Positions 25,746-35,034 of a stretch of DNA of 64,000 nucleotides are shown one piece after another (the stretch's first letter is position 1; each line of letters starts with the position of its first letter). The translations under genes and the position numbers were made by a program. The notes below the pieces were generated by a model. It had not been told where the DNA came from, ran no database searches, and worked only from the letters and a program-made list of their open reading frames with translations. The DNA is taken from assembly GCA_016710275.1 (NCBI GenBank), contig JADJXS010000001.1:3286001-3350000 (forward strand). Reading direction: 5' to 3'. Source of the DNA: Phycisphaerales bacterium. GTDB lineage: Bacteria; Planctomycetota; Phycisphaerae; UBA1845; Fen-1342.

Positions 25746-28220
25746 TCAGATGCCGGCAAAGAGCAGGTCGAGGAATGGCTCGATGTCGAACAGGGTGAAT
25801 GCCCCGTCTCCGTCCACGTCGCCGCGCTGCAGATCGCAGCCGGGATGCAGCAAGTGGTACGCATCGGGATCGACCAGTGCCACCACGAGCGGGTCGATGT
25901 CGAAGTAGTCCAGCCGGCCGTCGCAGTTCAGGTCGCCGCGCAACCGCGGCGTGCAGGTCAGGTTGACCAGCACGCTGATCGCGCCCGACACGCTGTCCGA
26001 CGTCGCGAAATCCGTGTCCCCATCCGCGTCCAGATCGGCTGCCACAAGCCCCGACACCGGCACCCCGGACGCGATGATGCTCGGCGCACCCAGTTCGATC
26101 ACCCCGGGGCGCGACTTGTTCTCCAGCACCATCAGCAGCGCTGCGTTGTCCGACCCGCTGAGGATGATGTCCGGCGTGCCGTTGCAGTTCACGTCTGCCA
26201 CGCGGATCAGTTCAGGATCCGCACCAAGCGGGAGCTGCCACGACCCGGCCGGCGTCAACACCCCCGCGCTACTACGAAGCACATCGAGAGAGTTGTTGTC
26301 CTGACAGCCTACGACCACATCTGCCCGGCCGTCACCATCCACGTCAAACGCCGCAATCGCCCTCGGATCAGGACTGACGGGAATCGCCACCGCTGCCGCG
26401 AACGCGCCGCCACCGAGATTCCGCAGCAGCATCACACGATCACCCCGACGATCGGCCACGATCACGTCCGGCAGCGCGCTACCCGCCACGTCCGCCACGG
26501 CAATCGCAACCGGTCGCGTACCGGCGCTTCCGGCGTTGAGCAGTGCGAAGCTCGTGCCGTCGTTCCGCAGAATCGCGACCCGCGCGGCATCTTCCAAAAC
26601 CACGGCAAGGTCGATGTCTCCGTCGCCGTCGAGGTCGGCGGCCTGAACGCCGACCGGCCCCTGCCCGACTGCATGCACTTGCGGCGGCAGAAATCCCGAC
26701 CCGCTGTGGATGAGAATGCTGACACTGCCTGCACCGCTGTTCACCGTAATCGCGTCCGGCCGGCCGTCGCCATTGATGTCTGCGAGAAGCAGGTCCGTCG
26801 GCGTCGCGCCGACCGGATAGAACACCGGGGCGTCGAATCCCCCGAGAAAACGACCGGCCATGACGGCCAGTTGCGGAGCGGCGGATCGTATCGCAACAAC
26901 GTCCACCCGGCGGTCGCCGGTTACGTCAGCCGCGGCGATCGCACTGACGCCCGCACCGACGTGCAGCGGAGCGGCCGACTCGAAGAGCGCCTGCGCCTGC
27001 ACGGCCGCGCCAATGTCCAGGCGGCCTGCACCAAGCAGGCCCTCAAGACCCGGATTCTGCGCGACGGAATCGGCGGCAGAGCGCTGCAACAGCAGTCGCA
27101 CCTGCCCGGCGCGCAGCCCGTTGGCGGCCCAATGCGCATTGCGCTCCAGCACCAGCGCCGCCGCGCCGGAGACCAGCGGTGCGGCCATGCTCGTGCCGTC
27201 CCAATCGGCGTACTGCGCTGCGGGAATCGCGGAGCGAATGGCCGTGCCAGGCGCCGTCAGCGCAATCGAAGCGCCGAAATTGCTGAATGACGATTTGCGA
27301 TCGTCGCCATCCACCGCCGCCACCGAGATGACGCCGGCAATGGCAGCCGGGAACTCCGGCTGCAGCGCGTTGTTGTTGCCCCCGGCGGCGACCATCACAA
27401 CGCCGCGCGACAGCGCTTCGGCAACGGCGTCCTCCACGATTTTGGATTCATAGGTGGAGCCGAGGCTGAGGTTGATGACCTCCGCGCCGGCATCAAGCGC
27501 GTGGAAAATCGCCTCGCCGACCGTGAAGTTGTCGGTGTTGCCGTCACCGTCCAGCACGCGCAGCGGCAGGATCGTCGCCTGCGGCGCCACCGCCGCGATC
27601 AGCGCTGCGACGTGCGTCCCGTGGCCGACGATCTCATCCACGAAGCCGTCGCCGTCGGTGTCCAGCCCGTCGCCGATGTCCGGCGCCGTCGGCGCGCGGA
27701 GCAGAAAGTCGTACCCGCCGGGCGCGATGCGCCCCTGCAGCGCCGGATGTCCGGCGTCGACGCCGGAATCAATCACCGCCACCATCACGCCTTCACCACC
27801 GACGATCATCCGCGCTTCGGCCAGGTTTACCTGGTCAAACGCGGGCTGCGCGAGGAACGCGGCGGGGTCATTGGCGATGTTGAAGTAGAACTGCCGGGCT
27901 GTCCCCTCCGGCGCGTCCCCGAGATAATTGGCCTCCGCCCACACAACTCCGGGGGTGTTTCTGACCTGCGACTCCAGCGCGGCCGAGTTCGTGCCCGTCG
28001 GCGTCCGCACGAGGTGGATGTGGCGGGAGGGCAGGCTGCGCAGCGTCGTCGTCCCATATTGCGCATTGAACTGCTGAATCGAGACATCAGGCGCAAGGCG
28101 CAGCATCACCTCATCCGGAACGATCGGATCGACCGGCTGAGCGCGGCCCGTTGGAACACCGACCACGACCGCCGCCAGCGCGACGACAACCAGTCCCCTG
28201 CGCCCGGCTGCAATGATCAT
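25746..28220 (-). CDS. Secreted subtilisin-like S8 peptidase with FG-GAP repeats and dockerin-like tail
   Basis: This is an 824-residue exported protease. A signal peptide (residues 1-28) is followed by an I9-like propeptide (to about 100). The S8 catalytic domain carries Asp in AVIDSGVDAGHP, His in GHGTHVAALIAAV, the oxyanion Asn in AAGGNNNA and Ser in GTSMAAPLVSGAAAL. About seven FG-GAP/VCBS-type repeats with D.DGDGR.D calcium motifs form a probable propeller (about 430-750). Two dockerin-like motifs (GDLNCDGRLDYFDIDPLV and GDVDGDGAFTLFDIEPFL) close the chain. Its ATG overlaps the TGA of the TPR-CHAT gene (28217-28220), so the two are translationally coupled. Confidence 0.88.
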   Translation of the reverse strand: MIIAAGRRGLVVVALAAVVVGVPTGRAQPVDPIVPDEVMLRLAPDVSIQQFNAQYGTTTLRSLPSRHIHLVRTPTGTNSAALESQVRNTPGVVWAEANYLGDAPEGTARQFYFNIANDPAAFLAQPAFDQVNLAEARMIVGGEGVMVAVIDSGVDAGHPALQGRIAPGGYDFLLRAPTAPDIGDGLDTDGDGFVDEIVGHGTHVAALIAAVAPQATILPLRVLDGDGNTDNFTVGEAIFHALDAGAEVINLSLGSTYESKIVEDAVAEALSRGVVMVAAGGNNNALQPEFPAAIAGVISVAAVDGDDRKSSFSNFGASIALTAPGTAIRSAIPAAQYADWDGTSMAAPLVSGAAALVLERNAHWAANGLRAGQVRLLLQRSAADSVAQNPGLEGLLGAGRLDIGAAVQAQALFESAAPLHVGAGVSAIAAADVTGDRRVDVVAIRSAAPQLAVMAGRFLGGFDAPVFYPVGATPTDLLLADINGDGRPDAITVNSGAGSVSILIHSGSGFLPPQVHAVGQGPVGVQAADLDGDGDIDLAVVLEDAARVAILRNDGTSFALLNAGSAGTRPVAIAVADVAGSALPDVIVADRRGDRVMLLRNLGGGAFAAAVAIPVSPDPRAIAAFDVDGDGRADVVVGCQDNNSLDVLRSSAGVLTPAGSWQLPLGADPELIRVADVNCNGTPDIILSGSDNAALLMVLENKSRPGVIELGAPSIIASGVPVSGLVAADLDADGDTDFATSDSVSGAISVLVNLTCTPRLRGDLNCDGRLDYFDIDPLVVALVDPDAYHLLHPGCDLQRGDVDGDGAFTLFDIEPFLDLLFAGI

Positions 28221-31039
28221 GCGGCACCCATGAGGAAGAACCCGGCCCAGGCCGCCGGATGCGGCTGTTCGGCCAGCAGCGCGAGCTGCCCGCGGCGCAG
28301 AGCCGCGGCGGCCGGCATGCCGCCGCACCAGGAATGATAGAACTCGTCCATCAGCCGGAGTGTGGCCGAATCCGGAACCGTCCACTGGCTGACCAGCAGC
28401 CTCCGGGCCCCCGCCGCGACGAATCCGCGCAGCAGCCCCAGCAGGTCATCCCCGGCCGCGACGACGCTGCGTCCGGTCTCGCAGCCGCTCAGGACGGTCA
28501 GCCGCGCATCGAGCTTCATCCGGCAGATGTCGCCGACGGTCAGCCAGCGGTCCGCCAGCCGCAACCCGCTGCTCAACGGCGAGTCGCTCGAGAAGTAGCC
28601 ATGCGCCGCCAGGTGCAGCACCTGCGCGCGCGGCGCAGCGCGGGTCACGGCGGCCGCCGTTGCATCTGATCCCAGCAGCAGATCAGCACCCTCAAATCGG
28701 GCCGCCACCTGCCGCGCTTCGGCAGCAATCTGCGGTGCGCGATCATCCGCCACGCCCACCACCAGCGCCCGGCTCGCTCCGGTTTCTTTGCCGGCCATCG
28801 AGCGGAAAAGGCTGCCGCTGATGGCGTGCTCAATCTCATAGCGCTCCACCAGCCACGCCGCACCATCCCACAGCGCCGCGAACGGGAGCGAATGCAGCGC
28901 CCCGTGCGGTGCGATGATCAGGCGCTCCGCACCCGCCAGCGACGGCGCGAGCGGCGCGATCAGCACGGCATACAGCGCGGCCACAGCGCGGCGCGTGTCA
29001 GAGAGCAGTCGATCGCCGCGCGGGCCGTCGGTCGCACCCGGACGCAGCGCCCGTCGCACCTGGAACACGGCCTGTTGCACCAGGTCGGCGACCTGATCGC
29101 TCGCCCCCAGCCGGCGATGCACGGTCAGCCCGTCCGAGGAAAGCACCAGCGCCAGTAGTTCGTTGTTCGCGCTGAAATACTGGATCAGCCGCTCGCCCGC
29201 CGCCAGCCGGCGCTGCACGTCCGCAGCCGGGGCGGGCGGTGCGAACAGGCTCACCGCGCCGCCGGCGTTGGCAATTCGGCTCTCCAGTTGTGCCAGCCGT
29301 TGCTCGCATCGGCGGATGTCCTCGCGCCGGTCCCCCGCCGCACCACCGCCGTCACCGTCGGCCACCCGGCTGTAAAACCCGTTCAGTTCGGACTGCACGG
29401 CCGCCAGGTCAGCCTCCAGCGGATCGTCGGCGTTCGGTCCGCTCGGCGCGCCCGGCTGCAGTTGATCCAGCAGCCAGCGGCTTCGTGCCCGCTCCATCAC
29501 CTCAAACGCCTCGGCGATGTCGCGCGCACCCCCGCGATCCAGAAGCGCCTGAACAAGCTCTTCGTAGGCCGCCAGCCGCCGCCCCAGGAACGCCGACCGC
29601 AACCGCTGCGCGTGGATGGTGCCGCGCACACGCTCGACCTGCCGCACCGACTCGCGCAGGTGCCCGATCGCGGCGCTCGGGTCGCCGGCGGCGCGAGCGT
29701 GTGCCGCGTGCAGCCTCGCCGCCTCGGCCCGCAGGGGCGCCAGGTCAAGCGATTCAGCGATGGCAGCCGCCTCCACCACGTCGCGCCGCGCGGCGCCGAA
29801 GTCACCCCGGCTGCGGAGCAGATCCGCCCGCTGAATCAGCGCTGCGGCCCGCTCCGTCGGCCGATCCGCAAGCGATGCGAGCGCATCGCTGACCAGCTCG
29901 GCCGCAGTGTCGAAATCCCCCTGTGCCAGCCGCGCTTCGCATCGCAGCAATTGCGCCCGCCCGCGCGCCGCGGGTTGTCCCAGCGCTGCATAGCGATCCA
30001 CCACATCCGACAACAGCAGATCGGCCTCCCGCAATCGCCGTCGCTGCATCTGCACGCGCGCCATGCCCAGCCGCGCCCGCACGGCCTCCGTCGCAAGCCC
30101 GTGGGACTCGAGCGTCGGCAACGCCCGCTCATAGCTGGATTGCGCATCCTCCAGCGCGCCGAGCAGAGCCAGGGCGTCCCCCTCTTCCGCCAGAATGCGC
30201 GCCACTTCGGCATCCGCCGCGTCAGATTCCAGGTGGCGACGGGCCTGCTCATAATGCGAAAGCGCGGCCTGAATGCGCCCCTGCCGCGCTCGCAGTTCCG
30301 CAAGATTGCCTTCCACAATCGCCGCCGCCCACCCCATTCCGCGGCTCTCGAACACGGGCAGCGCGCCGCCGAAGGCCCGCGCCGCATCATCGAATCGATC
30401 CAGGTCCATCAGGGCCACGCCGCGATTCGTGTCCAGCTGCGCCGTCGCGCCGGGATCCGCCGCGAGAATCGGCCGCGCCCGGTCGTAGTGCCGCAGCGCC
30501 GCCGCGGGATCGTCGAGCATGCGATAGGTCGCGCCGAGATTCGCGTCCGCGCGCGCCGCCTGCGCCGGCTCGCCCGCCGCGAGAAATCCCTCGCGGGCTG
30601 CGTCGCCGGCGACAATCGACTCTCGGAATCGCCCGAGCTGGTTCAGCGCGTGCATGCTCGCCATCCGCGCCCGCGCGGCTTCCACCACGCTGCCGGCCTG
30701 CTCCGCCAGCGGGATCGCGATCTCCAGCGTCCGCAGCGCGTCCTCGAAGCGCCCGCCATAGGCGAGCGCTTGCGCATGAGCGCGGCGCACCCGTGCCTCG
30801 GTCGCACCGGGAACCAGTTCCGTGGCGATCGCCTCAATCAACGCCCCCGCCTGCAACGCCGCCTTCACCTCACTGACCGCCAGCGTCTCGACCAGCTCGG
30901 ACAATTCAATCAGCACCGCGTTCGCATCGCCCCGCGCGCGCAGCCAACCCGCGCGCTGCTCCGGCGCCATCGCCTCAAGCCGCTCCAGCAGTGCCGTTGC
31001 CGATTCCGCGCCGCCGTCGTTTCGTTGCGTTGCATTCAT
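28217..31039 (-). CDS. TPR-repeat protein with C-terminal CHAT (caspase-like) domain
   Basis: This 940-residue protein has tetratricopeptide-like helical hairpins through about residues 70-500 (for example ANLGATYRMLDDPAAALRHYDRA and EEGDALALLGALEDAQSSYERAL). A long helical connector follows, then a CHAT domain about 650-940 with the catalytic His in VLHLAAHGYFSS and the catalytic Cys in LTVLSGCETGRS. CHAT domains are clan CD cysteine peptidases, and several prokaryotic ones are proteases activated by partner binding through their repeats. There is no signal peptide, so it is cytoplasmic. It overlaps the anti-sigma-like gene upstream (ATGA at 31036) and the S8 gene downstream. Confidence 0.88.
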   Translation of the reverse strand: MNATQRNDGGAESATALLERLEAMAPEQRAGWLRARGDANAVLIELSELVETLAVSEVKAALQAGALIEAIATELVPGATEARVRRAHAQALAYGGRFEDALRTLEIAIPLAEQAGSVVEAARARMASMHALNQLGRFRESIVAGDAAREGFLAAGEPAQAARADANLGATYRMLDDPAAALRHYDRARPILAADPGATAQLDTNRGVALMDLDRFDDAARAFGGALPVFESRGMGWAAAIVEGNLAELRARQGRIQAALSHYEQARRHLESDAADAEVARILAEEGDALALLGALEDAQSSYERALPTLESHGLATEAVRARLGMARVQMQRRRLREADLLLSDVVDRYAALGQPAARGRAQLLRCEARLAQGDFDTAAELVSDALASLADRPTERAAALIQRADLLRSRGDFGAARRDVVEAAAIAESLDLAPLRAEAARLHAAHARAAGDPSAAIGHLRESVRQVERVRGTIHAQRLRSAFLGRRLAAYEELVQALLDRGGARDIAEAFEVMERARSRWLLDQLQPGAPSGPNADDPLEADLAAVQSELNGFYSRVADGDGGGAAGDRREDIRRCEQRLAQLESRIANAGGAVSLFAPPAPAADVQRRLAAGERLIQYFSANNELLALVLSSDGLTVHRRLGASDQVADLVQQAVFQVRRALRPGATDGPRGDRLLSDTRRAVAALYAVLIAPLAPSLAGAERLIIAPHGALHSLPFAALWDGAAWLVERYEIEHAISGSLFRSMAGKETGASRALVVGVADDRAPQIAAEARQVAARFEGADLLLGSDATAAAVTRAAPRAQVLHLAAHGYFSSDSPLSSGLRLADRWLTVGDICRMKLDARLTVLSGCETGRSVVAAGDDLLGLLRGFVAAGARRLLVSQWTVPDSATLRLMDEFYHSWCGGMPAAAALRRGQLALLAEQPHPAAWAGFFLMGAA

Positions 31040-31668
31040 TCCGGGCTGACTCCCGGGATGACGATCAGATTCCCCCCCACCGCCACCAGCAGGTCAAAGC
31101 GGCCGCCGGAGACATCGATCCGGATCAGGCCGGTTTCATCGGCCGCCGCCTGCGCCACCGCATCGAGCGTGCCGGCGTTCACCAGTACCGCTGATTCCAC
31201 GGCTGCGTCTCCGCGCGGCGTGACCTGCGCCAGCATCCGCCACCGCGGCGGGTCGCCCGCATCCAGCGGCAGCGCGTCGAACTGAACGTCCACGTCCGCG
31301 TGCTCGGACTCAAAGGAAAGCTGGAAGCTCTCCGAGGCGGCCGACCGCAACCCCGCCAACGCCGCGCGCGGTCGGCTGTCATACACCAGCGCCGCCACCA
31401 CGCGCTTCAGCGATTCGAGCCAGCCGGGCGCCGCAACGGCCGCCTTGCGGCCGGCGAAGAGCGCCTTGGCCTCGGCCAGCAGGCTGGCCGGCACCGGAAG
31501 GGAATCATCCGACCGCATCAGCTCAACCACACGTCGAAACCGGCTGGCCCGCCGCGCCAGCTCGGGAGCACCGGCCAGCGCCGCCTCCACTGAGCATGCT
31601 TCCGCGGCAGGGAGTTCACCGGCGGCCCAGGCCAACAGCGTTTCCGGGTTGAGCTTCATGTCCGACAT
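31036..31668 (-). CDS. Anti-sigma-factor-like protein lacking the zinc motif
   Basis: This 210-residue protein lies directly after an ECF sigma gene. Its first ~60 residues (MKLNPETLLAWAAGELPAAEACSVEAALAGAPELARRASRF) mimic the helical N-terminus of zinc-type anti-sigma factors but lack the HxxxCxxC ligands. No transmembrane helix follows. The C-terminal ~110 residues are beta-rich (VDVQFDALPLDAGDPPRWRMLAQVTPRGD, LIRIDVSGGRFDLLVAVGGNLIVI). It starts behind GGAGG and its stop overlaps the TPR-CHAT start. Control of the sigma factor is inferred from order; if correct it acts in the cytoplasm. Confidence 0.55.
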   Translation of the reverse strand: MSDMKLNPETLLAWAAGELPAAEACSVEAALAGAPELARRASRFRRVVELMRSDDSLPVPASLLAEAKALFAGRKAAVAAPGWLESLKRVVAALVYDSRPRAALAGLRSAASESFQLSFESEHADVDVQFDALPLDAGDPPRWRMLAQVTPRGDAAVESAVLVNAGTLDAVAQAAADETGLIRIDVSGGRFDLLVAVGGNLIVIPGVSPE

Positions 31669-31780
31669 CGCGAAACCTCCTGACACTGTAGCCAGAGCAG
31701 GGTGGGGGCCAAAGAAATACATCCAGCCGAGCACGTACGGGGCGACTGCCCTCGGAAAGAGGCGGGCGCGCGGTAGCGCG

Positions 31781-32548
31781 TCATTCCACGTCCGAATCCG
31801 CGATTCCGAGCCTTTTGAGGATGACTTCGAGCTTTGTGAAGCAGCGGGCGCGGGTCGGCCCGATGCTCCCGACCGGAATGCCGAGACGCTGGGCGATGGT
31901 CTGATAATCCGGATCGTCTGCGCCGAGGAAGAGCGCCTCGAGCAATTCCTGGCAGCGCCCGCCCAATTCCGCCAAACCGCGACGGACGAGATGCTGCTGC
32001 TCTGTTCGTTCGAGGTCCACGCCCTCGTCCGCCGCCGGCTCGGCGGCATCGTCCAGGTTGAGCGGCTCGCCACGGCGACGCCGGCGGAGGCGCCAGGCTT
32101 CGCGCTGGGCGGTTCGGCCGATCCAGCCTGCGAGGCGGGACTCGTCGCGCAAATCGCTCAGTTTGCGCAAAATAATGCCAAAAACCGCCTGAAAGACGTC
32201 ATCCGCGTCATTCCCCGCCAATCCGCATTTGATGGCAATGGAATAGACCAGCCGACCGAAGCGGTCCACCAGGTCATTCCAGGCGCCGGCATCGCCATTG
32301 ATGCAAAGGCGGACCAGCTCTGAGTCGCTTCGCTGCACTCGATACCCCGAATCGGTGCGCGAGCCGGTCGGAAGCCCGCGGCCGCCGGATTCTAGCCCCT
32401 TCGGTGCGGCCTCGCGACCGCGGGGATCGCGGGTCGGACCGCGCGTCGCATCAGCGAAGCGCACCAGGCCGCTCATGCGGAACCGAGCAGCCGTGCTGTT
32501 CGATGGCGCTTTCAGTGCCAGGGAAGCGTCTTGAGTTGCAGTAGTCAT
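31781..32548 (-). CDS. ECF-type sigma-70 factor
   Basis: After a ~70-residue basic, unconserved N-terminal extension, region 2 is seen as DSELVRLCINGDAGAWNDLVDRFGRLVYSIA with DADDVFQAVFGIIL for promoter melting. Region 4 is seen as ELGGRCQELLEALFLGADDPDYQTIAQRLGIPVGSIGPTRARCFTKL, a helix-turn-helix for the -35 element. It overlaps the upstream membrane-protein gene by one base (TAATG) and leads the anti-sigma-like, TPR-CHAT and subtilase genes, so it is the likely regulator of that set. A start internal to the one given, past the extension, is possible. Confidence 0.88.
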   Translation of the reverse strand: MTTATQDASLALKAPSNSTAARFRMSGLVRFADATRGPTRDPRGREAAPKGLESGGRGLPTGSRTDSGYRVQRSDSELVRLCINGDAGAWNDLVDRFGRLVYSIAIKCGLAGNDADDVFQAVFGIILRKLSDLRDESRLAGWIGRTAQREAWRLRRRRRGEPLNLDDAAEPAADEGVDLERTEQQHLVRRGLAELGGRCQELLEALFLGADDPDYQTIAQRLGIPVGSIGPTRARCFTKLEVILKRLGIADSDVE

Positions 32549-35034
32549 TATTCAGGCCCCTTCCGCTCCACGTGGTCATCACCCACGGCTGTCTCGCCGG
32601 AGCGGGTCAGCCGTGCGAAGGCCCAATTGACGTGATCGCTGGTGTCGCCATCATCGGTGGCGCCCGAAAGAAGAGTGAGCCGCGAACCGCCGCGGACCGG
32701 CACTCTGACGGCCAGCGGCTCAGCGCCTCCGCGTACAAGCGGGGAGCGAAAGCACTCCACCCCATCCACTTCAACGCGGAGGACCACCGTTCCGGCCGCG
32801 CCCTGCGATGCGTCCACTCCGACCATCGCTTCAAACGTGTCGTATCCCTGCGGGACGTGATATTCGATTCGCGATGGGGCGTGCGTCCCGATCCCGCGAA
32901 GGTAGGTGCGGCCGCCGACGCGCAGCGGCCCACCGCCAACCGAGCGATCGGTGCGGAGCTCGCCCCATCCCTGTTCGGAGTGAATCGGCGGCAATTCGCT
33001 GAGAAACGCGACGTCCCCGATGTCTTGTGCCGTCAGTTGTCTGACCGCCGGCAGCGGCTCATCCTCGCCGCGAATGCGGAACACCAGATAGGGCGCATCG
33101 CGGCTCTCGGCGTAATTGGTCACCGGGTACACCAGCTCCGCCAGTGCAGGTGCGCGCGACAGCGCTGCGGCCAGTGCGCGGTGATCGCGATCACAGATCA
33201 CCCACTTTGCGCCGAAGTGGCAGCGGATGTCGGCCAGTTCCACGCGGATCGGATCGAAGGAGACGCTGCCATCCACCGCCGTTCGCCTGATCCGGCTCTC
33301 GTGCGGAACCTGACCGCGCGTAATGCGGACGTAGCGCTCCCACAAGTCCGGGCGGCGGGCGTGCGTGAACTTGGGATCCAGGCCGACGACGTAGTGATTG
33401 TGCGTGTTGTGGTAGAAGAATACGGGGAATGTGTCCCAATCGTCCGTGAAGATGACATCCCCCGCGGCCGAATGCGCGCGGATGAAGCCCATCATGTCGC
33501 GGATGGCGGCCAGGTCGTAGGGACAGCGCAGTTCGTCCCGGGCATGCCGCAGCGCGTTCGCGCGCGTCATTACCGCGGCCGACGCCGTTCCCGCCGCTGC
33601 AAGAACTGCCGCCGCAGCCACCGGCAGCCTTCGCAACCATCGCCCCTCGGGCCGCGAAAGTACCTGCACCACGGCGGCGCCGGCTGCGAGCGCGGCCAGC
33701 GCCAGGCCGAGGGAGAGGACATCGGCGCGGACCGGGCGGGTCGCCCACCACGCGAAGGCAGCTATCGCGCCAAGCCCCAGGAGCGCAGCGCCGCCGATCC
33801 CCGCGTTGCGCAGTGTCGTCCACTGAGCACTCTCAGCAAGGCGCAGCCAGGCGCGGATCGGCGGCGCGGCCATCCAGGCGGCGGACAGGAGCGCGTACGC
33901 CGGCCAGTACTCGATGAACCGCCGGGCCTTGAGCGTCAGCAGGAGGAATCCCAGGTGCAAGAACAGCAGGGTCAACTCGGATGGGGAGAGCGGCGGGCCG
34001 CTGCGCAGGCGCAGGACGAGCGCTGCGCACCAGACTGCCAGCAACGGCCCGCACATGCGGGTGGCGAAATCCCACACATTTCCATAGGCGGACCATTCGA
34101 CGCCGACCTCAATGTCCGGCGTGAGGCCGGTGCCGAAGACCTGAAGCCAGAGGAACTCCCGCATTCCAGCAACGTATGGATAGGTCAGTACGCCGGCGAT
34201 CCATCCGATCACTCCGGCGGCGCACATGCGCAGCGCGGTGCGCCGCGGCTCCCCCGGCGCTGTGAGGTGTGCGGCGGCATACGCCAGAAGTATGACCGGC
34301 GAGAACATCACCGCGCCGAGGTAGAGGTGGTTGTACGCCGCTGCGCACAGTGCGACGGTCACGGGCCGCCGCGCCAGCAGCGCCGCCACCACCGCCAGTT
34401 GCAGCATCAGGGAGGGTGCAATGGCGCGGACCAGCGCATGACGGAAAAAGAAATGCTCCGGGAGAACCAGGAGCAGCGCGATCCACAGCCAGCGCAGCGG
34501 AACGTTGCCCAGCCGAAGCAGCCCGTTGATTAGGATCAGCACGACGGCGAAGAACGCGGTAGTCGCCCAGCGGCCGCCGGTCATGGCGTCCGCCCCGAGC
34601 GCCTCGGCCGCCGCAACAAACGGGTAGAGCAGGACGTGAAACCCGGTGTGGTGGCTGACGAAGTCGCTCCCGGCCTCTCGGAACCACGCGAAACGAAGCC
34701 AGGGAAACTCGGCGACGAAGCCGTGGGTCGGCAACAGGGACGCCATGCGGATGTGATAGGAGGAGTCGTTTCCCGGAACTCCGATCTCGCCGACGCCGGC
34801 GCCTCCGACGCCGCTGTACAGAAATGACATCAGCACGATCGACATCGCGCCGACCAGAACCGACTCGAGCGGGAATGCCAGGGCGGTGGCCGTCGCGGTG
34901 CGAGACTGGTCCCATGTCTTCGCGCGCGCGGACAGCGAAGCATCCGGGGTCAGGACCGATGCGGCGGATCTCACGTCAGGCTCCTCCACGAACCGTCTGC
35001 GCATTGCCGTGCGCCACCCGAGGCACACCATCAA
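32548..35034 (-). CDS. Polytopic membrane protein with C-terminal NPCBM domain
   Basis: This 828-residue protein has about 11-13 transmembrane segments between residues 50 and 500 in the style of GT-C glycosyltransferase-like proteins (NDSSYHIRMASLLPTHG in the first loop, then LLLVLPEHFFFRHALVRAIAPS). A soluble region follows, and a C-terminal NPCBM (putative carbohydrate-binding) module covers about 675-815, with WGELRTDRSVGGGPLRVGG, GIGTHAPSRIEYHVPQGYDTFEAMVGVD and HVNWAFARL. It probably handles polyprenyl-linked sugars or surface glycans; no donor can be named. It overlaps the upstream lipoprotein gene by four bases and the ECF sigma gene by one. Confidence 0.78.
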   Translation of the reverse strand: MMVCLGWRTAMRRRFVEEPDVRSAASVLTPDASLSARAKTWDQSRTATATALAFPLESVLVGAMSIVLMSFLYSGVGGAGVGEIGVPGNDSSYHIRMASLLPTHGFVAEFPWLRFAWFREAGSDFVSHHTGFHVLLYPFVAAAEALGADAMTGGRWATTAFFAVVLILINGLLRLGNVPLRWLWIALLLVLPEHFFFRHALVRAIAPSLMLQLAVVAALLARRPVTVALCAAAYNHLYLGAVMFSPVILLAYAAAHLTAPGEPRRTALRMCAAGVIGWIAGVLTYPYVAGMREFLWLQVFGTGLTPDIEVGVEWSAYGNVWDFATRMCGPLLAVWCAALVLRLRSGPPLSPSELTLLFLHLGFLLLTLKARRFIEYWPAYALLSAAWMAAPPIRAWLRLAESAQWTTLRNAGIGGAALLGLGAIAAFAWWATRPVRADVLSLGLALAALAAGAAVVQVLSRPEGRWLRRLPVAAAAVLAAAGTASAAVMTRANALRHARDELRCPYDLAAIRDMMGFIRAHSAAGDVIFTDDWDTFPVFFYHNTHNHYVVGLDPKFTHARRPDLWERYVRITRGQVPHESRIRRTAVDGSVSFDPIRVELADIRCHFGAKWVICDRDHRALAAALSRAPALAELVYPVTNYAESRDAPYLVFRIRGEDEPLPAVRQLTAQDIGDVAFLSELPPIHSEQGWGELRTDRSVGGGPLRVGGRTYLRGIGTHAPSRIEYHVPQGYDTFEAMVGVDASQGAAGTVVLRVEVDGVECFRSPLVRGGAEPLAVRVPVRGGSRLTLLSGATDDGDTSDHVNWAFARLTRSGETAVGDDHVERKGPE

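Noticed and set aside
29288..31285. Plus-strand frame of 665 codons
   Set aside because: It is antisense to the TPR-CHAT gene, is Arg-rich and has no domain content.
32572..34533. Plus-strand frame of 653 codons
   Set aside because: It is antisense to the membrane-NPCBM gene and lacks hydrophobic or domain signals.
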